Assembly: GCF_023101085.1 (NCBI RefSeq)
Contig: NZ_CP064703.1
Location: 3,782,001-3,846,000 of the forward strand
DNA length: 64,000 nt
Source: Bradyrhizobium sp. 170
GTDB lineage: Bacteria; Pseudomonadota; Alphaproteobacteria; Rhizobiales; Xanthobacteraceae
Direction: 5' to 3'
Part shown: positions 18,402 to 26,841 of the stretch, in pieces
How positions within the stretch are numbered: position 1 is the first letter of the stretch
Layout: each line of letters starts with the position of its first letter
Made by a program: the position numbers and the translations under genes
Notes under the pieces: model-generated
What the model saw: the letters and a program-made list of their open reading frames with translations, nothing else
Told to the model about the DNA's origin: nothing
The model's database searches: none

Positions 18402-18570
18402 ACGCCTCGAAAACTGTTCACCCCTGTGCCAGAACGAAGAGAATGGTGGAGGTAGTCGCGGGCTTTTCCTGAGCCGTTATATAAAGGTTTAGAACGGCTC
18501 ATCCGCGCGTATTTTGAATCAGGCGCTGCCCAGCCAATACTGGCGGCATTGGCACGGCTGTGATCTTCGA

Positions 18571-21500
18571 TCATTCGGCGGGCGCAGGTGCTGTTTCGCC
18601 GGAAGCAACTTGTTTCCTCTTTTCCCCGAACAGCCGGGTTTGCAGCCGATCGAGATAGATATAGACGACCGGCGTCGTATAGAGCGTGAGAATCTGTGAC
18701 AGGGCCAGACCGCCGACAATGGCGTAGCCGAGCGGTTGGCGGATCTCCGAGCCGACTCCGGTGCCGATCATCATCGGCACGGCGCCGAGCAGCGCCGCCA
18801 TCGTGGTCATCAGAATGGGGCGGAAGCGCTTGATGCAGGCCTGATAGATTGCCTCCTCGGTTGACAGGCCTTCGTTCTGTTCCGCCTGCAAGGCGAAATC
18901 CACCAGCATGATGCCGTTTTTCTTGACGATGCCGATCAGCAGAATGATCCCGACGATCGCAATCACGCTGAGGTCGTAGTGAGCCGCCATCAGCAACAGC
19001 AGCGCACCAACGCCGGCCGAGGGCAGGGTGGAGATAATGGTGATCGGGTGGATCACGCTTTCGTAGAGCACGCTGAGAATGATATAGATGACGAAGAGCG
19101 CGGCGAGGATGAGAATCGGCGTGCTCGACAACGATGCTCCAAATGCCTGCGCATTGCCCTGGAAACTGGTCTGCACCGAGAGCGGCGGATGCAGGTCCTT
19201 TTCAGCCGCGTTAATGGCGCTGACGGCTTGTCCGATCGCGGTGCCCGGCGCAAGATTGAACGAGATCGTCACCGACGGGAATTGTCCGGTGTGGTTGACC
19301 ACGAGCGGGGCGACCTTCACTACCGAGTCGATCAACGTCGACAACGGCACCTGTTGCCCGCTTGACGATTTGACGTAAATGCCGTTGAGCGCCTCTGGGC
19401 CGTACTGGAATTTGGGGTTCACCTCCAGAATGACGTGGTATTGCTGAAGCGTAGTATACATGGTCGAAACGATGCGCTGCCCAAAGGCGTCGTCGAGCGT
19501 GTTGTCGATCGTGTACGGCAGGATGCCGTAGCTCGAGGCGACCTCGCGCTTGATCGTGATGTCGAGCAACGGCCCGGAACTGAGCTGATCGGTAGCCACG
19601 TCAGTGATGCCCGGAATTGCCTTGAACTTGTCAAGGAACAGAGCAGACCAGTGGCTGAGCTCGCCGGGGTCGGCATCGTTCAGCGTGTACTGGAACTGGG
19701 TCTTGTTGAGCCGTGCCCCGACCGTGATGTCCTGGGCTGCCTGCATGTAGAGCGAGATGCCCTGGATCTTGGCCAGATTGGTCCGCAGCCTGGCCATCAC
19801 CTTCTCGATCGGCTCGCGCTCGTTGGCGGGCTTGAGCTGAATGAAGACACGGCCATCGTTGAGCGTGTAGCTACCCCCACCGGCGCCGACGGCCGAACCG
19901 ACGGTGGCGACAGCCGGATCCTTCATGATGCCGTCGAGCAAAGCTTGCTGACGCTCCTTCATCGCCTGGAAGGAAATATCCTGCGCCGCCTCGGACTGGC
20001 CGATGATCAATCCGGTATCCTGCTGGGGAAAGAAGCCCTTGGGAATGATGACGTAGAGATAACCGGTCAGCGCGACCGTGCCGAACATCACCATCAGCGT
20101 GATGAAGCGGTGCCGTAGCACGACCTTCAGGCCCGCCTCATACGCGTAGAGCAGGCCATCGAAGCCGCGCTCGGACATCCGGTAGAGCCACCCGTGCTGC
20201 TCGCTCTCCGGCTTGAGCAGGTAGGCGCACATCATCGGCGTGAGCGTTCGCGAGATGACTAGCGAAAGAAGGAGCGCCACGCTCACGGTCACTGCGAATT
20301 CGCGGAACAGCAATCCGACATAGCCGCTCATCAGGAACAGCGGAATGAACACGGCGATCAGCGAAAACGTGATCGCCATAACGGTGAAGCCGATCTCGCC
20401 GGAGCCCTTGAGTGCCGCGTCATACGGCGACATGCCATCTTCGATGTGCCGCGTGATGTTCTCGATCTCGACGACGGCATCATCGACCACGAATCCGACC
20501 GCAATCGACAAGGCCATCAGCGAGAGATTGTCCAGGCTGTAGCCCATCTCGTAGAGGATCGCGAACGTGCCGACCAGCGACAGCGGCACGGTGACGGCAG
20601 GGATGATGGTTGCCCACAGATTGCGCAGGAATATGAAGATAACCATGACGACGAGCGCAACTGTCAGCAGCAACGTGAACTGCACGTCGGCGACTGATGC
20701 GCGGATGGTCTGGGTGCGATCGGATATGACATTTATCTTGACGGCGGCCGGGATCGAGGCCTGAAGCACCGGCATCATCGCCTTGATTCGCCCCACGGTT
20801 TCGATGACGTTGGCGCCGGGTTGCCGCTGAATCGCCAAAATGATCGCCCGCTGACTGTTGTACCAGCCGGCGATCAACTCATTCTCACCCGCGCTGATGG
20901 CGCGGCCGATATCCCGGACGCGAACCGGCGACCCGTTGCGATAGGCGATGACGAGGTCGGCATACTGGTCGGGCTTGAACAACTGATCGTTGGTATTGAG
21001 CGTAAAGGTCTGCCGCGGGCTGTTGAGCGTGCCCTTGGGAAGGTCGACATTCGCCTGCCCAAGCACCGTCCGGACGTCCTCGAGGTTGATGCCGCGGGCC
21101 GCCAGCGCTTCCGGATCGACCTGGATGCGGACCGTCGGCTGCTGAGTGCCTCCGATGCCGACGAGGCCGACGCCGGATACCTGCGAGATCTTCTGCAGCA
21201 GGATATTTTGCGCGTAGGCGTCGACGACCGTCAGCGGCAGGCTGTCGGAGGTGATGCCAAGAACCAGAATCGGCGTCTCTGCCGGGTTGACCTTTCGGAT
21301 CTGCGGCGGATAAGGCAAACCGGCCGGCAAATAGGCGTTCGCGGCGTTGATGGCTGAGAGCGTGTCGCTGACCGCGCCGTCGATCTGCCGATTCAGGTCG
21401 AACTGCAGAGTGATCTGGGTGTAACCGAGCGCGCTGGCGGATGTCATCTGGGTGAGACCCGGGATCTCCCCGAATTGTAGCTCGAGCGGGGAGGCCACCG

Positions 21501-21684
21501 TGGACGCCATGGTCTGCGGATCGGCGCCAGGGAGCTGTGCGGTCACGGTAAGCGTCGGATAATTGACGTTGGGCAGTGACGCGACCGACAACAGCGGATA
21601 GGCGACCAAGCCGCCCACCAACAAGGCGACCATCAGCATCGCGGTCGCGATCGGCCGATAGATAAACGGCGCGGAAATGTTCAT
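18571..21684 (-). CDS. RND multidrug efflux permease, MdtB/MdtC-like
   Basis: This 1037-residue inner-membrane proton/drug antiporter of the HAE1-RND family has twelve membrane spans and two large periplasmic loops. The N-terminus reads FIYRPIATAMLM, and the central segment VGFVVDDAVVEIENI carries the paired aspartates of the proton relay. The sequence is closest in style to MdtB/MdtC and related pumps. Its start overlaps the stop of the adaptor gene (ATGA, 21681-21684). No outer-membrane TolC-type gene lies beside it. Confidence 0.92.
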   Translation of the reverse strand: MNISAPFIYRPIATAMLMVALLVGGLVAYPLLSVASLPNVNYPTLTVTAQLPGADPQTMASTVASPLELQFGEIPGLTQMTSASALGYTQITLQFDLNRQIDGAVSDTLSAINAANAYLPAGLPYPPQIRKVNPAETPILVLGITSDSLPLTVVDAYAQNILLQKISQVSGVGLVGIGGTQQPTVRIQVDPEALAARGINLEDVRTVLGQANVDLPKGTLNSPRQTFTLNTNDQLFKPDQYADLVIAYRNGSPVRVRDIGRAISAGENELIAGWYNSQRAIILAIQRQPGANVIETVGRIKAMMPVLQASIPAAVKINVISDRTQTIRASVADVQFTLLLTVALVVMVIFIFLRNLWATIIPAVTVPLSLVGTFAILYEMGYSLDNLSLMALSIAVGFVVDDAVVEIENITRHIEDGMSPYDAALKGSGEIGFTVMAITFSLIAVFIPLFLMSGYVGLLFREFAVTVSVALLLSLVISRTLTPMMCAYLLKPESEQHGWLYRMSERGFDGLLYAYEAGLKVVLRHRFITLMVMFGTVALTGYLYVIIPKGFFPQQDTGLIIGQSEAAQDISFQAMKERQQALLDGIMKDPAVATVGSAVGAGGGSYTLNDGRVFIQLKPANEREPIEKVMARLRTNLAKIQGISLYMQAAQDITVGARLNKTQFQYTLNDADPGELSHWSALFLDKFKAIPGITDVATDQLSSGPLLDITIKREVASSYGILPYTIDNTLDDAFGQRIVSTMYTTLQQYHVILEVNPKFQYGPEALNGIYVKSSSGQQVPLSTLIDSVVKVAPLVVNHTGQFPSVTISFNLAPGTAIGQAVSAINAAEKDLHPPLSVQTSFQGNAQAFGASLSSTPILILAALFVIYIILSVLYESVIHPITIISTLPSAGVGALLLLMAAHYDLSVIAIVGIILLIGIVKKNGIMLVDFALQAEQNEGLSTEEAIYQACIKRFRPILMTTMAALLGAVPMMIGTGVGSEIRQPLGYAIVGGLALSQILTLYTTPVVYIYLDRLQTRLFGEKRKQVASGETAPAPAE

Positions 21685-22871
21685 GGGATCGGCGCCTGTA
21701 GCGCGTCCTGCGCGGCTTCTTCCTGCGCTGCCTTGCCGTGCAGCGTCACCACATGCACGCCGGGCTGCAGCTTGTATTGCCCGTCGGCCACGACCTGCTC
21801 GTTGGCCTCCAGGCCGGCATCGATCAGTGCCTGGCCGTCGCTGATTTGCGCGACCTTGAGCTGGCGGATTGCGACGGTGTTGTCCGGATTGACCACATAG
21901 GCGTAGGGACCGGTCGAACCTTCCTGCACGACGCCCGCGGGAACGGTCAGGCCGTTGTGCCGGGTGTCGACGAGCAGCCGCGCATTGATGAGCTGGCCTG
22001 GCCAGAGCTTGCCCGACTTGTTAGCAAAATTGGCCTTGAGCTGGATCGAGCCGGTAGTCTGCAGGATCTCGTTGTTGACGAGGCCGAGCACTCCCTGATC
22101 GAGGAGCGCCGTATCATCCTGGCTGTAGGCGAGGACCGCAAGCGGCTTCTTGGTCGCTTGCTGTTGCTGCTGGATTTGCGGCAGCGCCTTCTCTGGAAGC
22201 GTGAAGATCAGCGAAATCGGGTCTAGCTGCGTGACGACGACGAGGCCGTTCGCAGTTGACGGACTGATGATGTTGCCGACGTCGATCTGACGAATCCCGA
22301 CCACGCCATCGATCGGCGAGGTCAGGCGCGTGTAGCTGAGTTCGACCTTCGCCGAATCGATCAGTGCCTGATCGGCCTTGACGGCCGCCACCAGTTGCCC
22401 CACTTGCGCCTTCTGGGTTTCGAGCAATTGCGGAGTTGCCCAGCCCTTCTGACTCAATGTGGTGTAGCGGGTGAGATTGGCCTGAGCGTTGATGAGCTGA
22501 GCCTGATCGCGCTCAAGATTAGCCGTGTATTGATCGATCAGGGCCTGGTAGGGTCGCGGATCGATCTGCGCCAGCAGGTCGCCCGCATGCACGGCCTGGC
22601 CTTCGGTGAAGTTGATGCTGACGATCTGCCCCTGGATTTGGGCCCGCACGACGTCGGTGTTATACGCGATCACGGTGCCGACGCCGGTCAGATAGATAGG
22701 CACGTCATGCTGGGCGACCGTCGCAGCGACAATCGGCACCGCGGGCGGAGCGGGTGCTGCAGCGACCTTCGCGAAGGGGTGGGCGTACATCAAGTACAAA
22801 CCACCGGCAGCAAGCACGGCGGTAAGTAGGGCCGCAGGCACAACGACTCTCTTATTCATGGCCGTTCTCAC
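21681..22871 (-). CDS. RND efflux periplasmic adaptor (MdtA-like)
   Basis: This is a 396-residue membrane fusion protein with an N-terminal anchor (residues 9-28) and a lipoyl-like half motif, VRAQIQGQIVSINFTEGQ, near residue 75. A coiled-coil hairpin and a beta-barrel domain with the SPIDGVVGIRQIDVGN segment follow. It links the RND permease to an outer-membrane channel. The ATG at 22871 or one at 22859 could be used. It is the first gene of the two-gene operon. Confidence 0.9.
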   Translation of the reverse strand: MRTAMNKRVVVPAALLTAVLAAGGLYLMYAHPFAKVAAAPAPPAVPIVAATVAQHDVPIYLTGVGTVIAYNTDVVRAQIQGQIVSINFTEGQAVHAGDLLAQIDPRPYQALIDQYTANLERDQAQLINAQANLTRYTTLSQKGWATPQLLETQKAQVGQLVAAVKADQALIDSAKVELSYTRLTSPIDGVVGIRQIDVGNIISPSTANGLVVVTQLDPISLIFTLPEKALPQIQQQQQATKKPLAVLAYSQDDTALLDQGVLGLVNNEILQTTGSIQLKANFANKSGKLWPGQLINARLLVDTRHNGLTVPAGVVQEGSTGPYAYVVNPDNTVAIRQLKVAQISDGQALIDAGLEANEQVVADGQYKLQPGVHVVTLHGKAAQEEAAQDALQAPIP

Positions 22872-22892
22872 TTCTGAAATGACGGATTTTGT

Positions 22893-23726
22893 CTAGCAGC
22901 CAGTGGCTGATGTTCCTGAGGTCAGGCACGGGAACAGGTTTGTTGCCGTGGATGAAGCCGCGGGCGGAGGGGCAACCGTGGGGATTGTCGGCAGCACTGC
23001 ACTCGGACCCACGGTGGGCGCCACGGTTAGTGTCGGCACCGCTGGTGTGGCACTGACCCCAAGATTGCTAATCTCCGTCGAGCCCAACGGAATTCCGGTT
23101 CGAGCGACACCGCCGGGCGCAGTGGGCGCCGTCGAGGTTGGAGTAGATGATGAAACCACGCTGCTTGAGCCCGAGCCGCACATTCCCGACATTCCCGCCG
23201 TTTCCATCGTTCCTGAAGTTGCCGAAACTCCCGACGTGCCCAGGATGCTTGACGAACTCGATATGCCCGACGAAGTTGACGCTCCCGACATTGTCGTGCT
23301 GCCCGTGATCGCTGCGCTGCCGGCCGTTGTTGCGGTGGCGGGTGATCCTGTTCCCATCCCCATTCCGCCGCCATCGAAGCTCGCGGTGGACCCGAACATT
23401 GAGGATGGCGACGTCCCCACGGTCGAACATGCCGTACCACTAGCTGTACTCGGAATCGTGATTGTGCCCGTTACGCCGGTGGGTGCGGGACTGAGTCCTG
23501 GAGAAGTGATCTCAGTGGAGCCGAGCGGGATTCCGGTCGGTCCGACTGACGTACCTGGGCTCACCCCAAGCGGCGACGTCGCATCAAGGGTCTGCGTCGT
23601 CACCATTGCACCAACTTGCGCGATGGCCCCGGTGGAAGCCAGGAGCGCCGGAAGCATCGCAAGACTCAACGAGAATCTTAACCGTATTCTCCGTGTGAAT
23701 CCGGCGGCGCCGAGGCCAGAGCGCAT
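22893..23726 (-). CDS. exported Ser/Thr/Gly-rich low-complexity protein
   Basis: From an ATG at 23726 with GAGG upstream, the protein has 277 residues. A signal peptide (LSLAMLPALLASTGAIAQ) is followed by a long region rich in S, T, G, P and A. Two copies of a GIPLGSTEI unit are visible near residues 65 and 215, and it ends in TSATGC. I do not recognise a function. The opposite strand is also open across this gene, which is a composition artefact. Longer starts (23780, 23924) are possible. A weak AT-rich element lies 210 bp upstream. Confidence 0.65.
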   Translation of the reverse strand: MRSGLGAAGFTRRIRLRFSLSLAMLPALLASTGAIAQVGAMVTTQTLDATSPLGVSPGTSVGPTGIPLGSTEITSPGLSPAPTGVTGTITIPSTASGTACSTVGTSPSSMFGSTASFDGGGMGMGTGSPATATTAGSAAITGSTTMSGASTSSGISSSSSILGTSGVSATSGTMETAGMSGMCGSGSSSVVSSSTPTSTAPTAPGGVARTGIPLGSTEISNLGVSATPAVPTLTVAPTVGPSAVLPTIPTVAPPPAASSTATNLFPCLTSGTSATGC

Positions 23727-23935
23727 CGACGCCTCGGAGCGAGTTTTTGCGATTTCGATCACGACAGCCTCGCGGACCATTCGAGCAACCGCGATTGGCG
23801 GAATCGACAGCGGCAGAGTTGAAAGAAGAAGGGCAGCATGGAGTCGCTCCAAGGAATGATTGAATGATCGCAGGATCGTCGTTTTGGTCGGCTCTAAACG
23901 CTTCAATCGTAATTGGCCGGACAATCAAACCTGTT

Positions 23936-23954
23936 CAACTAAATTTGCGTTTAT
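23936..23954 (-). promoter_or_regulatory. weak AT-rich element upstream of the low-complexity gene
   Basis: The minus strand reads ATAAACGCAAATTTAGTTG, which departs from the other copies in its first base and in GTTG for RTGG. It reads toward the exported protein gene. It is a weak match. Confidence 0.35.
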
Positions 23955-24182
23955 TCTTTCTGATACGATCGCCGCCCAAGACGGCTCCTCGACCGTGAGC
24001 CGAATCTGCTCCCCACCGAATGATGAAGGGGCTGACCCCGGCCATTTCGGTTCTCAGAAAACTAAAAGTAATTTTACTTGAACCGTTGGCGCTTCCTGCC
24101 GATGTCCATGGACTTTGCCTGATGAAGATAATCGGGTCGGGAAACACCTCAGCGAAACATTGCCGCAACTATGGAGAGCACA

Positions 24183-24465
24183 ATGAGCGAAGACGATGTC
24201 GCGGGCGTGGGCGGCTACGATGGAGCTGCAGCCGGGTGGGGGATCGGAAGCGGACGGGCGTGTTATGCCGAACCTGACAGCGGTCGCGTCCAATATCGCG
24301 CAGGGCTCAATCGCGGCCTATTATCCGGAGGCGAATGTGCTGGTTGCGCTCGATCATTACGACGCGAAATCCGGAACACCTTCCTACAAGTCGACGCCAG
24401 TTCTGCTTCAGGTTCGCGAAAACCACGAAGTGCTGCGCCGATTGGTTGAGACCGCCAACGATTAA
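24183..24465 (+). pseudogene. gutted FdhF/YdeP-family molybdopterin oxidoreductase
   Basis: The 5' part encodes MSEDDVAGVGGYDGAAAGWG, which resembles the start of YdeP-like oxidoreductases of about 750 residues. After a frame change, the 3' part encodes GSIAAYYPEANVLVALDHYD and SGTPSYKSTPVLL, which matches the C-terminus of the same family. The roughly 650 residues between, including cofactor and substrate domains, are missing. The likely history is an internal deletion plus a frameshift. The residual frames are unlikely to be functional. Confidence 0.65.
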
Positions 24466-24504
24466 ATCCGCTTATGCAATAAATAGTTTGGTGGGAGCTA
24501 GCAA

Positions 24505-24665
24505 AGACCGCCTCGTCGTCCAGGCGAAGCGAAGCTCGCGAGCCGGAATCCATAACCCCCGATTATAGTTTTCGCGAAGGACCCAAGAGCTTCGGTAGCC
24601 ACGAAGGCCCGTGGTTATGATCCTTGGGTTCGCAGGGAAGACGATGATCGTGAGCATTATGATAC
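24505..24665. repeat. dispersed intergenic imperfect inverted repeat
   Basis: Imperfect inverted arms are visible: GGAATCCATAACCCCC near 24545 against GTGGTTATGATCC near 24610, flanked by the outer arms CGTCGTCCAGGCGA and AGGGAAGACGATG. This form resembles the palindromic intergenic repeats scattered in Bradyrhizobium genomes. It fills most of the gap between the pseudogene and rpoH. Confidence 0.55.
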
Positions 24666-24826
24666 GCCTGCTGCTAAGAAGGCGCCGCCCAACGCATGAG
24701 TACAGCTGGATGTAACGCGGTTCACGTCACCTGAAACGCTGTGCGTGAATAAGGCTTTCTGTTCTGTGGCTCAACAACCCGAACGTGAACGCTATCTGCA
24801 AGATCCGAGCTCCGTTCGGGCGCGCC

Positions 24827-25750
24827 TCAAGGCTCCTGCATCGCCGCCGGCGCTAGTGCAGCGTGGTTCTTCGCCGCCTTTCGCACCTTCTCGAACGCAC
24901 GCGCCTCGATTTGCCTGACGCGTTCACGCGACACGTTGAATTTGACCGCGAGGTCCTCCAGCGTCTGCGCTTCGTCCGCCAAATGGCGCGCCTCGAAGAT
25001 ACGACGCTCGCGGTCGTTCAGTAGAGCGATTGCAGCGACCAGCGCCCTGCGCCGGTGGTCTTTCTCGTCCTGTTCGACGACGATAGCTTCCGGCGAGGGG
25101 GACTGGTCAACCAGATGTTCCTGCCATTCGGTGGGTTCGCCCTGTTCATGAATTGGTGCATTGAGTGATGCATCACCGCCGAGGCGTCGATTCATGTCGA
25201 CAACGTCCTGGCCCGTAACATTGAGGCATTTCGCGATCGAGGTTACCTGATCGGGACGTAGGTCGCCGCTTTCGTATGCCGCGATCTTGCTTTTTGCCGT
25301 GCGCAGCTTGAAAAAGAGCTTCTTCTGATTGGTGGTGGTTCCGATTTTCACAAGTGACCACGAGCGCAGAATATAATCCTGTATTGAAGCCCTGATCCAC
25401 CACATCGCATATGTGGCAAAGCGAAAACCTTTTTCGGGCTCAAAACGGTTCAATGCCTGCATCAGGCCGACGTTGCCCTCGGAGATGATCTCCGAGATGG
25501 GCAGGCCATAGCCGCGGTAGCCCATGGCGATTTTGGCGGCGAGACGAAGATGACTTGTCACAAGCTGGTTCGCGGCATTGCGGTCGCCGTTCTGGCGCCA
25601 ACGTTTGGCGAGGTTGTATTCCTGGTTCCTTTCGAGCATCTCGAAGCGCCGGATGGTGTAGAGATAGTTCTTGCCGCTTCCATCTCTGGCGAATGCTGGT
25701 TCACGCTTGGCTGGAACCGTGAGGCCTGCGAATTGTCCTTCAACGCTCAT
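24827..25750 (-). CDS. rpoH: RNA polymerase sigma-32 family factor (RpoH type)
   Basis: This 307-residue sigma-70-family protein has region 2 (ISEIISEGNVGLMQALNRFE, then FATYAMWWIRASIQDYI), an RpoH-box-like TNQKKLFFKLR near residue 130, and region 4 with VSRERVRQIEARAFEKVR near 280. Alphaproteobacteria usually carry several RpoH paralogues for heat and oxidative stress. The ATG at 25750 is chosen because GGAG lies about ten bases upstream; the longer frame would run into the regulatory element. A tandem AT-rich element lies 90 bp upstream, divergent from a small exported protein gene. Confidence 0.9.
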   Translation of the reverse strand: MSVEGQFAGLTVPAKREPAFARDGSGKNYLYTIRRFEMLERNQEYNLAKRWRQNGDRNAANQLVTSHLRLAAKIAMGYRGYGLPISEIISEGNVGLMQALNRFEPEKGFRFATYAMWWIRASIQDYILRSWSLVKIGTTTNQKKLFFKLRTAKSKIAAYESGDLRPDQVTSIAKCLNVTGQDVVDMNRRLGGDASLNAPIHEQGEPTEWQEHLVDQSPSPEAIVVEQDEKDHRRRALVAAIALLNDRERRIFEARHLADEAQTLEDLAVKFNVSRERVRQIEARAFEKVRKAAKNHAALAPAAMQEP

Positions 25751-25839
25751 ATCGATCGCTCCGTCGTGAAAAGCTGGATCCCGTCTGCCGTTCGAAGCTC
25801 GAGCGGACCACCAAATGATATGCACAGGCCCTGGCGGAG

Positions 25840-25878
25840 CCATTAAATTGGCGTTTAGGGGCGCTAAATTCGAATTCA
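25840..25878 (-). promoter_or_regulatory. tandem AT-rich promoter-proximal element, copy 5 (rpoH)
   Basis: On the minus strand TGAATTCGAATTTAG (25878-25864) is followed by CTAAACGCCAATTTAATGG (25858-25840), 21 bp apart. It reads toward rpoH and forms a divergent regulatory region with the element at 25922-25940. Confidence 0.68.
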
Positions 25879-25921
25879 ATCGGGAAACGTCGCCGAACGA
25901 GCGTGCACGTTTTCGCCACGC

Positions 25922-25940
25922 CTAAAAAAAGTTTTAGTGG
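25922..25940 (+). promoter_or_regulatory. AT-rich promoter-proximal element, copy 6
   Basis: The plus strand reads CTAAAAAAAGTTTTAGTGG and then AGACGATTTG, an extension shared in part with the copy at 32343 (TGACGGTTTG). It points to the frameshifted exported protein at 26139. Confidence 0.6.
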
Positions 25941-26138
25941 AGACGATTTGCTCGTCCCTTCGAATCCGCCTGGCGAGGCATGAGTTCGGGTGCTGGCTTG
26001 CTGAAGACAAAGCGCCCTGCCTTTGCAATCGGGTAGTTTTGACTCTGATGCGAGGGGTAGGCCCGTGCGGTCAATAACGACGACAGCCCAAACGTTCCGC
26101 TGCAAAAACCTCGGTTCATATCAATTGGCGAAATTAGA

Positions 26139-26540
26139 TGGCTAAGCCTGAACTTCTGTCGGCTGCACTGTCCGCTGCAGTCCTGCTCGCAACTCCCGCT
26201 ATGGCTCGCGAGAGCCATCAGCCGCGCGGCGGAAGCCAATGCGAGTATCACGCCTGGCGCGCGCTATATTGGCAAGGGTGATGGTGTTCGCGGCAATCGC
26301 ATTAGCGAGGGCTTCGGTGGCGGCGGCTACGGTTTGCATGGACCCGGCGGGTACAGGAACTGCGATGTGTGGGGTCACTGGGGTACCTACTATGGACCCA
26401 TGGTTCCCGTAATCGAACGCTCACGGACGATTACGTGTTGCTGCGGCTACCGCCCGTTTGACCCGGAGGATGTGTTGGCAACGTTGTCGTGTCGGTGGGC
26501 GGCATCTTCGCAAGCTGCTGCGGTTACCGCTAAGCTTTAG
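26139..26540 (+). pseudogene. small exported Gly/Tyr-rich protein, apparently frameshifted
   Basis: An ATG at 26139 starts a clear signal peptide, MAKPELLSAALSAAVLLATP, ending AMA, but the frame stops after 47 codons. Shifting by one base near 26240 gives NASITPGARYIGKG, then GFGGGGYGLHGPGGYR and WGHWGTYYGP. That is the composition seen in the many tiny exported proteins of Bradyrhizobium. Either the gene is broken or there is a sequence error. The last 30 codons (26450-26540) look unrelated and may be a further frame change. Confidence 0.5.
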
Positions 26541-26841
26541 CGTGGCGCGGCGATATAGGCTGGTACTTCTCCCGGTACAGGAGTCGATCAACGTGGAGAA
26601 GGCGGACATCAGGCGGACGAGCCGCGATGTCTGCTAATGACCAAAGCATACGTGAACAGCACCGGCGGCCCCACGTGGCACCCGTGGAGCCTGTCGCCGA
26701 CGCTTAAGTGTCGGCTGCGTACAAGCATTGCAATGGTCTTGCAGAAAGGCAGGAAAAGTCTCAAAATTCACGTTCAGGGGTTCTTTGGATCCCGGCTCAG
26801 TGCGACCCGTTGGATCTCATCCGGCCGATTTGGAGCACAAC
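26541..26841. other. intergenic stretch before the TPR gene
   Basis: No recognisable gene was found. The open frame beginning at 26637 has no ribosome binding site or family resemblance and overlaps the start of the TPR gene in another frame. Confidence 0.4.

Noticed and set aside
22903..23859. A 318-codon open frame on the plus strand opposite the low-complexity gene
   Set aside because: The minus-strand frame has a signal peptide and repeated GIPLGSTEI units. The plus frame is an antisense by-product of the GC-rich Ser/Gly/Thr coding.
24062..24080. CTAAAAGTAATTTTACTTG as another AT-rich element before the oxidoreductase pseudogene
   Set aside because: The final ATGG is replaced by CTTG, so it is left out of the set despite a good left half.
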